Shown here one piece after another: positions 23,331-35,081 of a DNA stretch of 64,000 nt. The notes beneath the pieces were generated by a model. The model saw nothing but the letters and a program-made list of their open reading frames with translations, did no database searches and was not told the DNA's origin. The DNA comes from Phytoseiulus persimilis (lineage: Eukaryota > Arthropoda > Arachnida > Mesostigmata > Phytoseiidae). Every line of letters starts with the position of its first letter. Within the stretch, counting starts at the first letter, position 1. Location of the stretch: the NCBI GenBank assembly GCA_037576195.1, contig CM075102.1, positions 11,222,001 to 11,286,000 of the forward strand. The letters run 5' to 3'. The translations under genes were made by a program, and so were the position numbers.

Positions 23331-25148
23331 TTTTCGCCTGCCTCTATTTTGGGAGCGTTATTGCCACAGCTTTCTTCCGTATGTCTCACCAACCCGCCGC
23401 GGGATCCGTGCTTGTTGGCCGTTTGTGTGTGAGTTCGTATATCGGCTTCGTATCTCTTGCAGACGGAGGTTTAAGCGGCCGTCGTCCATGCTGTTTAATA
23501 ATTTATTCAGGAACTATTTCTTTCGGATCTTCCGCTTCGGAACCGCTTCGCCTACGTTGCTCTTGAGCACCTCGTGGTTTCCAGTAGCTTCCGACAGATC
23601 CAGTCTACTGGACCTTCCAATCGGTGTCCCCGTTCTCTGCGACAGTGGTTTTCCGAAACGGAGAATGCCCTCATTCGCTGAACCGAACTTCAGAATTCAT
23701 CATAGAAACGACGGAGGCTCGACAGTATCATGCACTTTGCATGTTGTCAGCGGATCCTAATGCGCTGTAATCGGGATCAGCCGAATGTCCGACACAAAGC
23801 GTAATGGAGCTCCGTTTCAGAGAATGGAGATCAGCAGCCGCAGCCGTCTCTTCCATGGGGAACGTTTGGCCATCCGTCTTCGTAGTTTCAAATCCCTTCC
23901 TGACCGATGGTTGACTCACCTGCTGCTTGTCGAGTTTCCGAGCTCTGTTCGACGCCCATCTGTCTGTTTAGTCAGCGCTCGTATATTTCATCATGGGAGA
24001 AATCGACGAGCGCGCAAAGAGTAGCGAGCGAACGTGAAAGAGGGAAGGAGGCAGAAAACCGAGTGCGACTCAAAGAGGCTGACTGATCTTAGTGAACACG
24101 CGATTCCCACCCTACTTTCTGTGTTTGAGGTTATCTAATGGTCAGAACCAGAGCTTGAAGAGGGATGACGCCGATTCGCTCGACCCACCCAATAATCTCG
24201 ATACATGTCCGACAAGAAACTACTGCGGTGACATAGATCCCAAACCTGCAAGTAAGACTACCTGCTTCGATGAGGCTGCAGGGTTTTTCTTGGGCAGCTG
24301 AGAGGGGAACTTTTTTCGGGGCTACTCTCCTCGGTGAGCTAGACGGGGACTCGAGTCCTTGGTTGGGATCTTCAATTGGGAACTTGTTCATTTGATGTTG
24401 GGAATCTCATTTTGACAATTTCATCTGCGCCTCTATCGATCCAATGGACATTACTATGAAATCGATCACCACCAGCAGTTAAACGAGTGCGACGCACTCG
24501 GAGTGGGTATGAATATTCAACAGATTAGCGAACTCTCCCGGATGACCTCCCTGTCATGTTGCTCGAGGAATTTCGGAACCACTTCACGACGAATAATTTT
24601 CTCGTTCCATAATCAGTTCGAACAAGTCCAGCCGGCAATGTTTACGTGCTTTCGGTGTGTTTTTCCTGTGAGAGTCCGTTTTCGTCGAGCAGCTCCGATC
24701 CGCGGGCTCGTACCACGTTTCTGTCGCCGCCTCAACCCAATGCTCGCTTGTCGAAATGAGTGGTTGAGACAAGAACGGAGCACAAATTCCCAGATGAAAG
24801 AAAGGCCCTTGGCGGATGCTTCACGCTCACGGAGCCTCCGCTGTCGGATGAACACAAGCTGAAACGGGCTGGTTTTCGCTCTTCGGACATCGCAGTGTTT
24901 CCAGCCTGTGGTTCGTCGACATTCCGTTCGCCTCAAGCCATTGTTCCTCGCGGAGCTTTCGTCTGATCGAGGCCGTTCGGAGCGAAATCGAGAACGGAAA
25001 GAAAATTGGCCCCACCCTGTCTTATCCCAGCCATCAGACCGCAGAGAAGACGCTGTCAACCCACCGGGAACTGGAATACAGGACTCCAATCTAATTCGAA
25101 TCGACCACACATAGGGCACGTACGTTTATCTGGCTCAAACGCGACAAG
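23331..25148. other. No supported gene
   Basis: Frames of up to 168 codons occur (minus 24,613-25,119, Arg/Ser-rich). A plus frame at 24,760-24,966 has better composition but no supporting splice site. No transposon end is seen. Confidence 0.4.
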
Positions 25149-25421
25149 ATGAGTGGACGGCGAGACAGATCTGGACAGGTCTGGCTGCCGGTTTCCGTCG
25201 GTGCGTCCGTCCACGGCCTGTTCGATTCTCTGTCTGCGCGCGACACGTTGACGAAGATGCAGCTGAAGAAGTATTTCTGCATTCTGGAACGAGTGACTGC
25301 TCTATTTATGGTTTGTGTTGGGGCAAGAATCCAGAGGAACACACCGAAACTGGACTTGCTCGACGCGATGGTTGACGATAATTCTCCTCCTCGCGCGGGA
25401 ATCATGCATCTCTGTGATTGA
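25149..25421 (+). CDS. Candidate short protein, unknown
   Basis: An ATG (context CAAGATGAG) opens a 90-codon frame ending in TGA. After a basic start, the product has a moderately hydrophobic middle (FCILERVTALFMVCVG) that could be a single membrane segment, then an acidic, Pro-containing tail. It ends 73 bp before the stop codon of the minus-strand exon at 25,495, so the two would be convergent. A minus-strand frame also spans these bases. No family is recognised. Confidence 0.2.
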   Translation: MSGRRDRSGQVWLPVSVGASVHGLFDSLSARDTLTKMQLKKYFCILERVTALFMVCVGARIQRNTPKLDLLDAMVDDNSPPRAGIMHLCD

Positions 25422-25494
25422 ACACGATTCATCTCCGGCAAACTGAATAGGGGCTTAACTGGACAGGATTCAATCGATCCTCAATAAACAGAAG

Positions 25495-25794
25495 TCATCT
25501 GGGCAGAGATCGAGGCGGCGTGAAATGAACCGTTCGATCGGGCTGAATTGGATCAAGATAATCTATCCCGAGTTTGATTTGCCGTTTCCTCCGCAGTTTA
25601 TGAAGAAGACGATCCTGGACCCGCAGATCGGCGGTTGATCGAGCACAGCGGAACTCCAGCCAACGGAGCATAAGCACGCGGACCGTACTACAGAATCCGA
25701 AAGAAACGCTCCTGTAATCGGGGTACGGACCGATCCGGGATGGAAAACGTTCTTTCCATGAGTTCCAGCCGAGGGTCCGCTTGTGATATATGTA
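25495..25794 (-). CDS. Candidate terminal exon of a minus-strand gene
   Basis: A strong acceptor (TTCTCTCGTCTCAATTAG) precedes exactly 100 codons ending in TGA. The product starts YIYHKRTLGW, continues with an aromatic/basic-rich middle and ends with a very basic stretch (LLHKLRRKRQIK) followed by acidic and Pro/Arg residues. No domain is recognised. It begins in phase 0, whereas the candidate exon upstream (26,174-26,255) ends in phase 1, so either an exon is missing between them or they belong to different transcripts. Composition and acceptor strength make this one of the better exon candidates in the window. Confidence 0.32.
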   Translation of the reverse strand, partial: YIYHKRTLGWNSWKERFPSRIGPYPDYRSVSFGFCSTVRVLMLRWLEFRCARSTADLRVQDRLLHKLRRKRQIKLGIDYLDPIQPDRTVHFTPPRSLPR

Positions 25795-26173
25795 CTAATT
25801 GAGACGAGAGAACGCGGTGCGCGAAAATAGGGTCACTCATGAAGGTCGAGTCCGAGAACGGAGTTCACATCCCTGGGCGGTCGCGAGCCCACTGAGCCCG
25901 CGGCTGAAAACGTCGAGTTGACGTCGCGAGGAATCTCACAGGAAGAAGAAGTTTACTGTGAGCTGCATTGTGTGTGAACAACGAGTTTCATCTTGGATAA
26001 AATCTCGTTGACCCCGGGCCACCCAGCAGCGGTGACGGTGCATTGTTCCTCTCGGATCCTCGTTTTAATCAGCGTCAGGCGATATTAATGGTGTTGCCAC
26101 CACCGTCGCAGGTTTGATTTTATTGACGGGTCTTCATTGTTTCATATTGTAATAGTAGTTGAGTGAGCCTTAC

Positions 26174-26255
26174 CGCCTGACTGGACGGAGGAGCTCAGGC
26201 TAGCCACCAGCCCGGTCGCGAATGCCTCGTTCGAGCTGCCGTTGCTTTCTGGTTG
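26174..26255 (-). CDS. Candidate internal exon
   Basis: It is bounded by a pyrimidine-rich acceptor (GTCTCGTTTGCGCCAG) and a good donor (CAGGCG|GTAAGG). It carries 27 codons plus one base, beginning QPESNGSSNEAF and continuing with Ala/Ser-rich residues. The frame remains open further upstream, so a longer version starting near 26,343 is possible. It joins in phase 0 to the exon at 26,422-26,536, which supports the pair being real, with an intron of about 166 bp. No family is recognised. Confidence 0.38.
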
Positions 26256-26421
26256 CTGGCGCAAACGAGACAGCGAGAAGTTCTCCGAGACCGTGAAATC
26301 GTTTTCGGAGAAATGTTTTGACGTCGACAAACAAACTACTGTTCAAATGGGACGCTCCAGATGACGTTTAAGCTTCCAGAGGTGAGAAAAAAAGACGGGA
26401 AAATAGAGCGAAAACGCTTAC

Positions 26422-26536
26422 CAAATATTCGATTATGGAACAACCGACCGCATTATTGATTCCAAGTATGTCGTTGGGATGATTTTTCTCGCATGTAGAT
26501 TCGATTTTTTTCGTGACGGCCGTGTTGACATCCCCG
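26422..26536 (-). CDS. Candidate internal exon
   Basis: It runs from a good acceptor (TCGTTTCTCCAG) to a good donor (TATTTG|GTAAGC) and carries one base plus 38 codons, including KKIESTCEKNHPNDILG and ending SIIEYL. The composition (Lys, Glu, Asn, Ile; few Arg) is markedly more protein-like than the surroundings. The frame is also open for about 47 codons upstream, so the exon may start nearer 26,680. Its first-base phase matches the donor proposed for the exon at 27,075-27,343. A competing acceptor 49 bp beyond the donor would give a short ending instead of joining to 26,255. No family is recognised. Confidence 0.4.
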
Positions 26537-27074
26537 CTGGAGAAACGATTCCGGGGAAGCATCGTTAAGCGCAGCGGTCCTGGAAGACTTGTTTCGAGTT
26601 TCGTCTCCGAACGGTTCTCTCCCACGATGAACGAGGAGGGGGAAAACAATGTTCTGACTCCCTCCCTTTTCAGATTCAATCGTCGGCTCTAGTGGACGGC
26701 GCTTGACTTCGTTCTGGGAACGAGAGTCGATGGTCCCGAAATTGATTGATATCGCTGTCGGCAGTAAAAGTAGATTTTGATGTTTATGTCGTGACGAGGT
26801 GTTCCGTTATGCCTGGAAAGCAGAACGGTGGATAAGCGGCCCGTGACGAACCCGAACAGAGGGAAGAGCCGTGAAAAGCACCCAAAGAACTCTGTCGTCG
26901 AGAATTTCCCTCCCGATCGAAAAACGGGCCCGACGCTGTGAAGACGCTCATTGTTCCCTTCTCGTTAGTTTGCTGTGTTCGATGTCCGATTTCCTCAGCT
27001 CGAGGAAAGGGGAGAGCGGTGAGAGAACCACCAGCCCATCGGGGAAATTCTGAGGCGGCTGTTGAGCGGACGAC
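26537..27074. other. Putative intron between candidate exons
   Basis: If the exons on either side belong together this is an intron, but two minus-strand frames (26,784-27,080 and the continuation of the start exon down to 26,948) remain open within it. Part of it could therefore be coding. Confidence 0.3.
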
Positions 27075-27343
27075 CTGCATTTGTCAAACTCGCTCCGCGC
27101 ATATACGGCCCGAATTGAGTGCTGACTCGTATATTTAGTGAGGCTTTCTCGGAACTGCGGTCCCCCATATCTTTCCGAACGTCCACACGCTGCTTTCCAG
27201 CTTTTCAATGCTTCACTCCTCGACTGGAAGGCTGCGGACGGCCGTCTGTCCGGCTCGCCCGTCCCGCCTCCCGTGCTCATCGCATTCGGTTTTCGATAGC
27301 CGTGTCCGCAGAAGCCTTTGAAATATCGAGAAAAGTCTTCCAT
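27075..27343 (-). CDS. Candidate start exon of a minus-strand gene
   Basis: An ATG at 27,343 (context AAAATGG) begins 89 codons plus two bases. The N terminus is MEDFSRYFKGFCGHG, followed by a Gly/Pro/Arg-rich linker, then Lys/Glu/Gln-containing sequence ending near SEFDKC. The proposed end (TGCAG|GTCGTC) has a good exonic side but an atypical intron start. It is chosen because phase 2 matches the exon at 26,422-26,536. Without splicing the frame continues to a stop at 26,948 (131 codons). No signal peptide or known domain is present. With the exons at 26.4, 26.2 and 25.5 kb it suggests one gene of about 2 kb on this strand. Confidence 0.32.
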
Positions 27344-30077
27344 TTTGTGTGACTACAAGGTTGGAGCAGGCGAAGATTTCCCCTTTTATTGTCACGGTAT
27401 CTTTATGAGCGGACACATATTAACACCTTCAAGCACAGCCTGTGTTTGCAGCCACACGCGAGGCTCCGAGAATCGATGTTCCCCACGCGTTCAGCAACGC
27501 GATGATGGAAAAAAGTAACGGATTCTCCGTGGGCGTTTAGGGCTGAATCCCCCAGCTCGAGCGGTTGGCAGAAACGATTCAGAGGAAGCATCGCACGGGG
27601 ATTCGGGGGAGCTCATGACTCGATCAGCGAAATGATGACGGAAAGCTCAGATGTGTGGTGGCATGGGAATACCGAAAGCGGTGTCGTGAAGCAGACAGTA
27701 GCTCCGGCGCAGCGGGCCAGACACTCCTTAAAGAGAAAATACGAGAACCGTCGAATTATCCCATTAATAAATATGAAATATCCCGTCGTGCCGTCGCCAA
27801 GTCCCACTCTTATCGAGGTGATTCTGACTCGAGACGGAAACAGCTCAATTTTTCCAGCATTGAGCGTAATTAGAATGTAATTTGGGGAGAATTCCTTTGA
27901 TGCTCTACGCTACGATCGCGCAAAACGTGATGAAACGGAGTACCCAGATCACAGAGAGAGACCTTCTTCGACCCAGGTTGGAACTCGGTTGGGAGAGGGA
28001 GCTCACTTTATCCTAGGTGAATAGCAGATAATCTTGGATTGAGAAATATCGAGAATGGCGAAGCGTCGTGATGCTGACGCGTCTCGTCAGCGTGCCGACT
28101 GCGTCAGAACCAGAAGCCGATACCCGATCGAGCCACGCGGACGAATCATTGTTGATAAAGGAGAACCTCCTCCGTTAATCGTTGCATCTAATCGGATCCA
28201 TTATAAAAGCGACGGCCCAAACTGGTTGTCTGGGAACCACACAAAACTTCGACTCCGTTCCATTTTCGTATGCCACGCTCACAGATTCCTCTGTTTTTGC
28301 ACTTCCACGAAGAAACCACAGAATGAATCACCCGCGACGACATCGCGCGAGAATTTTTCTTGATGCTTGCATTGATGTCCGCCCCAAACTGCTAACACCC
28401 AGCTTGGATAATCAGAAGAGCGCTACGCATGTGACAACTTTCTCCCGTCTGTGAAACTCGGGAGAGTCCAGTCAAGTCGCGGTCGGAAACAAAAGTGAAA
28501 GGCAAGAATAAGATGAAGATTTGTATCAGGCGACCCTGATTCGAGTTGTGCGTCTGTCCCCTGTGTCCGTCGCTGTTTCCGAATATAGAAATGACCCAAT
28601 TAGCCGAAGTCTGCATTGTTCACCTCGCACGAGGAACTAGATCTTTCATCCTTCGCTCGTTGATGTTTCTCAGGGAATCTCAGGACGAGAGTCGCTTGTC
28701 CGACCTGACGCTTCGTGTTCACTTCCGTGTCGAGCATACACTCAGACTCATACAGTGTGAGAATGGATCTCTTGTTGGAGATCACCGACATTTCTCTGTC
28801 AGTGCCCGGTGGCCGCTGAATCGGGTGATGTTCGAAGAAACATCCCAGTCCTGAAAAGGAGGGCTTATGCGGAGTGTTCCAAGACTTTGCCGTCACGAGG
28901 CGTCGTTGTCCGACGAGCCGGTTGTTCTCGTGGAAACTCAGCTCATCGAGGTATCGAGTAACATCTCATTTTCCGCGGTTGAGAGTTCCTGTGAATTCCT
29001 CCTCGATGCGGTCAACAAAGAAATCGATTCCGCCTCATCCGCTGCAGCGTTTGAGGATCCCTGTCAGCATGAAACTTTTGTTTGTTGCGGGAAGCAGCTT
29101 CGTAACATCTAATCGTGCAGCACGGATCCAGTTCCCGCGGACAGAAGATGTCACCCTCTGTCAGCTGAGCTGAAACGGTCGAACCGAGAAGAAACCCATC
29201 AATTCCGTACGGCGAGGATTTCAGCCCTCCCGCGGGATGCGGTTGCGGCTGTGATGTGTTTAATTCGATGATTAGAGGAGCGTTTGATACGGGCCGCCGA
29301 AATAGCAGCCGTCCGTGGTCAAACAATGATCGGAATCCTCAAGCCGGAGAGAAAAAAGGGAAAAAATATGCTGCGGGTGACATTCCTCTCTGAACGCGCG
29401 TAAATCTTCTTCCAAAGTTCACTCCATCCGCTGTTCCTGACTGTTTGCGGCGCCATTACTCTATACGTCAATCTTTGCCGCTTCTGACAGCAGGAAAATC
29501 GGAATTTATTCCGTACTTGGCGACAACTCCGGATTGGTGAACGCTTTTCTTTATTTTCTGCTCGTTTTCCGACCCTCTCGCCTGTTTGTCACGGGAATCC
29601 GAGAGCCAGAAAGCTCTTGGGCCACACCTTTCCGAGGACTCGAAAACGACGAAGAAGGGATCGGATGAGGTACTTGGGAGTTAGTTGCTCTGCCGATTTC
29701 CACGCGGACAAGGGCGTTACCGCGAAATCAATCGAAAGCTCGACCAGATCGATTCAATGTTTGCCTCAGAGCGGGTCAGGCGCGCTGTCAAAAAATTCTC
29801 TTGAGGAATGCCTTCGAGTGATTCCCTGTGGCTTCCTTCCTGAGTCGCCAGAATAGAGAAATCTGTCACCGGAGAAAGGACATACAGCCACACCTGCGAA
29901 GGCTTTGGTCAATCAGCGTAACCATCTTTGAAGGGGACGCTCAAGATGTCATAACTTGGGTCGGTCTTCCATCTTAAGCCGGAATTCGATTTGCTCAGTC
30001 GCTGAGTCGGCTAGTGGCCTACGAAGTCACTGTGTCACAGAAGTTCACGTCAGAGAATAGCTAATATGCCCAAGCGC
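27344..30077. other. No firmly supported gene; several rival open frames
   Basis: Plus-strand frames starting with ATG at 27,632 (MMTESSDVWW..., possible donor ATCGAG|GTGATT) and 28,055 (MAKRRDADASRQ...) are protein-like. Around 28.6-29.3 kb both strands are open with comparable quality. A TATA-like TATAAAAG lies at about 28,201. None of these has family support, so I do not call a gene. Confidence 0.35.
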
Positions 30078-30260
30078 TTACACAGGAACGCTCCGTGAGC
30101 GATACCAACCACAGTGTGGTATCACGCGTCTCCTAGCATTTCTGTCGGACCCGCTCGGCTGGAGGAACTGAGGACGTTCAAAAACAGAATTCGAATTATC
30201 TGACGGGCACGTGATGAAATCGGTGGCCGAGGAAAGAGGGAAAATACTCATCGCTTCCGA
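30078..30260 (-). CDS. Candidate terminal exon of a small minus-strand gene
   Basis: A strong acceptor (CACTTGTCTCCGCAG) precedes 60 codons and a TAA at 30,078. The product begins SEAMSIFPLSSATDF, is Ser/Asn/Pro-rich and ends with a basic segment (RNARRRVIPHCGWYRSRS). It joins in phase 0 to the exon ending at 30,458, giving an intron of 197 bp. No domain is recognised. The frame is open further upstream, to 30,335. Confidence 0.4.
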   Translation of the reverse strand, partial: SEAMSIFPLSSATDFITCPSDNSNSVFERPQFLQPSGSDRNARRRVIPHCGWYRSRSVPV

Positions 30261-30457
30261 CTGCGGAGACAAGTGCAGATGATCCCGGAGTGTTTGGCCG
30301 CCGCGTCTTGCTCCTGAAACTTTCTCGTCCGTCATTCTTGGATTTCTTCATTTTTTCGGCAGCGACCGTCAAAAAACGTTGAATGAATGGGAGGGCGAAC
30401 GAATGGAAAGCATAGCTGCAGAAGAAGCGGAAAATACTTCGGAGGGAAACGACTTAC

Positions 30458-30688
30458 TGTTCGACGATTCACTCGTTGGCGAGCGATGGACAATACGTGG
30501 TCAGGGCACCCCTCCCTCCGGCCGCTTTCGTAGTCCGCATAGCCTAGTCTGTCGATGATCTGCAATGCCGGCACGGCCCTGACGCGTGGTCGGAACTCGT
30601 CCAGGGATCGAGTCTCTTGTTTCTCGTTCGGATATCTCGTGATTCCACTCACTTTCGCGCCATCAGCGGTGGCGTGCGGCGAAGGAGT
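30458..30688 (-). CDS. Candidate internal exon (left acceptor unresolved)
   Basis: The frame is open for exactly 77 codons up to a consensus donor (CGAACA|GTAAGT). The product includes RYPNEKQETRSLDEF and ALQIIDRLGYADYES, then a basic end (IARQRVNRRT), all protein-like. The bounds given are those of the open frame. A TAG at 30,689 would leave only 26 bp to the preceding exon, too short for an intron, so the true acceptor is probably a little further inside or the preceding exon ends earlier. No family is recognised. Confidence 0.4.
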
Positions 30689-30714
30689 CTAGTTAACGAC
30701 GATCAACACCTCAC

Positions 30715-30801
30715 CGAACGGGGACGCAGTTCCCGGGACTCAGCCAGATACGCCCGCTTTGAAATCGGCGCTTCAACCTTCTCTGTCTTCTGCTCGTCCA
30801 T
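30715..30801 (-). CDS. Candidate start exon of a small minus-strand gene
   Basis: An ATG at 30,801 (context AAGCATGG) opens 29 codons, MDEQKTEKVEAPISKR... followed by an Ala/Glu/Arg-rich end, directly up to a GTGAGG donor-like site. Composition is clearly coding-like: Glu/Lys-rich, no Cys. An alternative earlier donor (CGGGC|GTATCT) would give a better phase match to a later acceptor in the next segment. With the next two segments it would encode a soluble protein of roughly 140-170 residues with no signal peptide. I do not recognise it. Confidence 0.4.
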
Positions 30802-33800
30802 GCTTTACAGTCCACGTCGATATTTCTCGATTGGGCTCGTTTTCGCTCATTGATTGACTCCTTCTCCAACGCAATGGTTCAAGAGCCCTGTCTTGCGTTA
30901 ATGTGTTTCGGTAGGTTCAAAGTCATGTCTGACGGGTAAATTGTCAATCCGCCCATACGAGCAGGTAATAATTCTTCCCCACAATCTCTTTCGGGAGGAA
31001 AAATACCATCGCTCCGAGAGCAACAAAAGATCCAGATCGCAGACCTACGTGCTCTGACAACGATGCGCTCGACTCGGTAACGTCATTAAGCTAACAGTCC
31101 ACTGGAGGTTCACCTAGACTCATTGAAATTCGGAAAACTGCGGAAAACTTACGCAGTTGGATGGCTCTCATTATGGAAAAGTTGAGGTTGAGGACAACGA
31201 GATGTCGATCCTAGCGAATGCCATGCGTTCATAGTTTTAGAACTCCGTGCGAGGAGATGATGACCGCCGGCGAGAATCGTTTCGGTCTTCAACCGCGCGA
31301 GCTGATGCTGTAAGGAGTCGACTTATACGAGTTTTACCAACGGCCGGGAACAACGCGGGAACGACATGGGATAGGAGTACCTACACAACTCATGTGCGAT
31401 ACCAACGTCACGCTGATTCAACTCCCCAGATGGGAAATAACTAATAAATCTCTGACTCCGCGTCTCACTGAAAGGATTTTCGGTCGAGGAGAACCGATAA
31501 CAGACTTCCGCGTATGGTCTCCCACCCATCTCGCCGTAAAATTTCTACAGGTTGGTGACAGAAACGGGAAGCCCTCCGCGGGACGACTAATGATCAATAA
31601 AACGACAAAAGCGTTGCGACATGGTTTCTGAAGTTCAACTGACTGTAGGTTCCGACATTATGCATTGGGTACTCGGAGCGCCCGCTGTGATTCATCTTTA
31701 GAATGCCAGAATCCGCTCCATCCAGATGCTGTTCCGTTCGGCGCCGCCTATGCGAAGAGTGTTACAACGGACGCGACGGGAGACGTTCGGTGACACGTAA
31801 CGCGGTCTTAACCCGTCGCCGACGTCTCTGAGTCAGCCAAAAATTAATTTGAATCTCTTCGAAGGTCGTTCACGTCACCGGGTTTACCGGCAACGATTTC
31901 TGTCACCGCTTCTTTCCGCCACGTTCCCCCCCTCACGGCGTCCCGACTATCGGTCCACCGAACAACTCACGGTAACCACCAGAGGTGGAGTTCATCGAAA
32001 CCAGCATCCGGAACCCCGAGATTACAGCGCAACCACTTGGGCTCTAATACACACGATAGGATGTCTGCTGGCGGATAATGGGCATCGGCCACTACCAACA
32101 TCGGCTCAGTGCCCTGACCCGCTTACTTTGAGCCCACGAGGTTCAACTAGAAAAAAAAACGTTGGCTCCACGTTCGTAACGGATGTTCATTCAGCTTGTA
32201 AGCAAAGTCCGTCGTTGTGTTCTCGGCCCGTGAAACAATCGCCGGATGAACACCGATCTCGTATAACTAAGAGAAGAAGAATATAACTGACAACTTCTCA
32301 GCTCCGAACGCGCGGTGGGACAGGCAGCTTGTTGCGCAGGTAACCGATGGGGAGCGGGTAGTTGAGGGCAGGCCACTGCGAGTTATTCCAGAAGAGATAT
32401 TTACCTTTCCTTTGTCGATGAGGGTTCCCCACCTGCATCGCGCATCAAGCAGGACTCAGTCGTCTCAAGTTGAGCTAAACTTGAGATGCGCCGAATCCAG
32501 CGTTGAAAACAATCGCGATTCCTCACCAGAAGAAAGGATTCAGAGTGCCATGACCGAACATTGAGCATGTGGGCACAAGAATTAAGTCGCGAGACCAATT
32601 TAGATAAGAGTGACAGTCGTCGTCCTCAGCGAGGAATGAAGCCACCGTCCAAGAGGACACAATGCTGGGATTCGTCTACGTCGCGATTCTGCGGGCTTCA
32701 TATACCTCGCGAGCGAGCTGGCGATTTCGTTTATCTCGACTCCAAATTGAAAGAAACGCTCAAACCACGACCCCTCGACCGAATATTGTTGCATGGGCTG
32801 CTGTTTGAGTGATGAACATGAGGACAGAAGAGCTAATTAACGTTTTATCTATAGCACCCTCTAGATAGAGAAGAAGTTCACACATCTACGCAGCGTCACC
32901 AGCATGTGCTCCCGTCACCGTTTGGAGCTCCACCCGGAATCTAACCGGAGGATCGGAAATTCCCGACCGCTGCAATTTTCCCTGGAAGATCCACTGAATC
33001 CAGGAATCTTACGGGAAGGAATCACCTCACATGTTCGAGCTCAAACGGCCTATGCGGGACGACCCGGTACCAAGCGCAACGTTTATCGGAAGAGTTTACT
33101 TGGACCAGTTCTAGTGAGTCAGTGGGTATATTCTGAGCGGGAACTCTGACTCATCGTTCGGCTTGCCCAGCTTACCACTACCGCAACGTGTTCACCAGCC
33201 TCGAGCGCTCGCGACTTGAGTGGCATTCTCTCTCGTGTGATCTCCTCACGAGCTGAGTGCTGAGCTGCGATGGTTCTATCATGAATTCGATCCCGATATC
33301 TCGTTTCCGAAACTCTTAAAAGCCTGGCTTCAAAATTTCGAAATAATTCGGAATGACTCCGCAGGGCATTGACGTAGAGTAGAGCGGCAGATTCCCAAAG
33401 TCGATTCTATATTGAAAACACACGAAAGGCGAAATGAATAACTGAATCAATGAATGAAATTTAGTGAGCTCTAAACGCTCCGTCGGTTTCGCCGAGCAAG
33501 TCACAGCTCTTGTTCATAGACACGTGTATCAGCGATCTGAGATTACCTACATTTGAGACATGAACACGTTTTCTCCCCGTCGACATCATTCTTCAGTTCC
33601 TTTCGTCTCCTCGTCCGCCTTGTTCTGCTGTGCCTTCAGCGGATTTTTCATTCGTTTTGAAATTGAAATGTTGCATGCAACCTCACGAAGCAGCGAACGC
33701 CGACTGTCAGGGAGTCCAAGAAGAGGCAGACGAGAATTGGAGCTGATCTACTAAAAGTTGCCGGCGATGGACAGCAACGAGAACAACCTGGAGAGATAAT

Positions 33801-34565
33801 TTCTGACAAGCAGAGACTAATGTCGTGCCTTCCGTGATCCAACCCTTCTCCGCTCTGACTCCCACGGGTCGCGCGTATCATGCTTCGCGTTACCGAGATT
33901 AATGTCAGAATTACGTTCGGAGTTCGAAGCGGTGGTTCTTCTTCGTTTCTGGATCAGCATCTGTCACGCATTCACGTGACCTCAGCAGGGCGGTGATAAA
34001 CTCCTATCCTCGAAAACAACGCCTGTTCCCCGATCAGTTCTCCAGCCGGGTTAGGCTGTGCGGAGTACCATCGCGGGACCTGACTCGAGCGGAGCCTCGA
34101 TCACGAGATTGCCCTCATGCGGCGATAACCGGAAGGGCACCCCGGATGTCTCGAGTTTCCAAGAGTTTCTTGTGTTGAGATTGTGAAGCGCCTGATTTCA
34201 GGGCCAAGTGAACGTGTAATGATGTCCATACATCCTGTATCAGGCGGAATCGTGAACAAGCAGACCCGATTCAACCGATAACAGCGTAGGGGGTGGGATG
34301 CGGCATGGGAGTGAGTGATTCGACTTCTCATAAAGCTCCACACCTCGGCTTCTGATCCAGTTCAGTGTCCACAATAGGCAGGCTCCGCAGCCAATCCCGA
34401 GTCTCGGTCCAGGAGACAAACAATTTTCAACAGTCCGGCTCGCTCTATTCTTCTGAATCCCATCTCCTCTCCTGTTTGACCGCAGCCTTCCGATACGCCT
34501 GCAGCTAGTTTCCTCCCCTCCCATAACTCGGGAACAATCCTCTTTTTCCCGGACGAAATCATGCG
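30802..34565. other. No supported gene
   Basis: The longest frame is plus 31,849-32,286 (145 codons, Arg/Pro-rich, not recognised). No splice-supported exon, motif or repeat is seen. A run of nine A's lies near 32,150. Confidence 0.45.
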
Positions 34566-35081
34566 TCAGATCTTGATAATTCGGACCCAGCTAAGGTGGC
34601 CGAGTCCGCGTTTCCTCCCTCCGCTCTCGTGTGCTGGATCTCCGGATTTCCTAACTGGAAAAGCTGTACCGGGATGTTGCTCCCAAAGCAGAAGTCTTTT
34701 CGAACCGATTTGAAATTTCGCGTCGTTGACTGAAAACAGCAGAATGTCAGGGCGAGCTCTGAAACGAGCGAGGGAGGTATCATCGTTACAGACTGCCGAA
34801 GGAGAACAACGATTAGCGCACAACGGTACTTCCATTGTTCTCGAAAGTGGTTTGTAAATCTTTCTATTTTGGAAACCTGCCCACGCCGGCGTTTCGTCGA
34901 TCGATTGATTCCTCTGGATACGCAAATTTGGGCCACGCTCCATTGTAGATATCCCGGCGTCCCAATCGACGTTACTGGAAATCGAAAAAGCAAAGCCTGA
35001 AATCGGTCTGCTCTTAATCTCGTCATTCTGATGTGATCCGCCAGGATGGATAACGTTCATATCGGATGGGGTGAAGAGCAT
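34566..35081 (-). CDS. Long unrecognised open frame
   Basis: 171 codons plus stop from an ATG at 35,081 (MLFTPSDMNVIHPGG...). The composition is balanced, with acidic and aromatic residues spread throughout, a segment MERGPNLRIQ and a basic C terminus (GGRKRGLGHL). There is no signal peptide, membrane segment or known domain. A second minus-strand frame (34,559-35,026) overlaps in another register, so chance openness here is high. About one frame of this length is expected by chance in a window this size, so this is only a candidate. Confidence 0.22.
   Translation of the reverse strand: MLFTPSDMNVIHPGGSHQNDEIKSRPISGFAFSISSNVDWDAGISTMERGPNLRIQRNQSIDETPAWAGFQNRKIYKPLSRTMEVPLCANRCSPSAVCNDDTSLARFRARPDILLFSVNDAKFQIGSKRLLLWEQHPGTAFPVRKSGDPAHESGGRKRGLGHLSWVRIIKI

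Noticed and set aside
24613-25119. A 168-codon minus-strand frame.
   Set aside because: Very Arg/Ser-rich composition, no motif and no splice support. Length is within what chance gives in a window this size.
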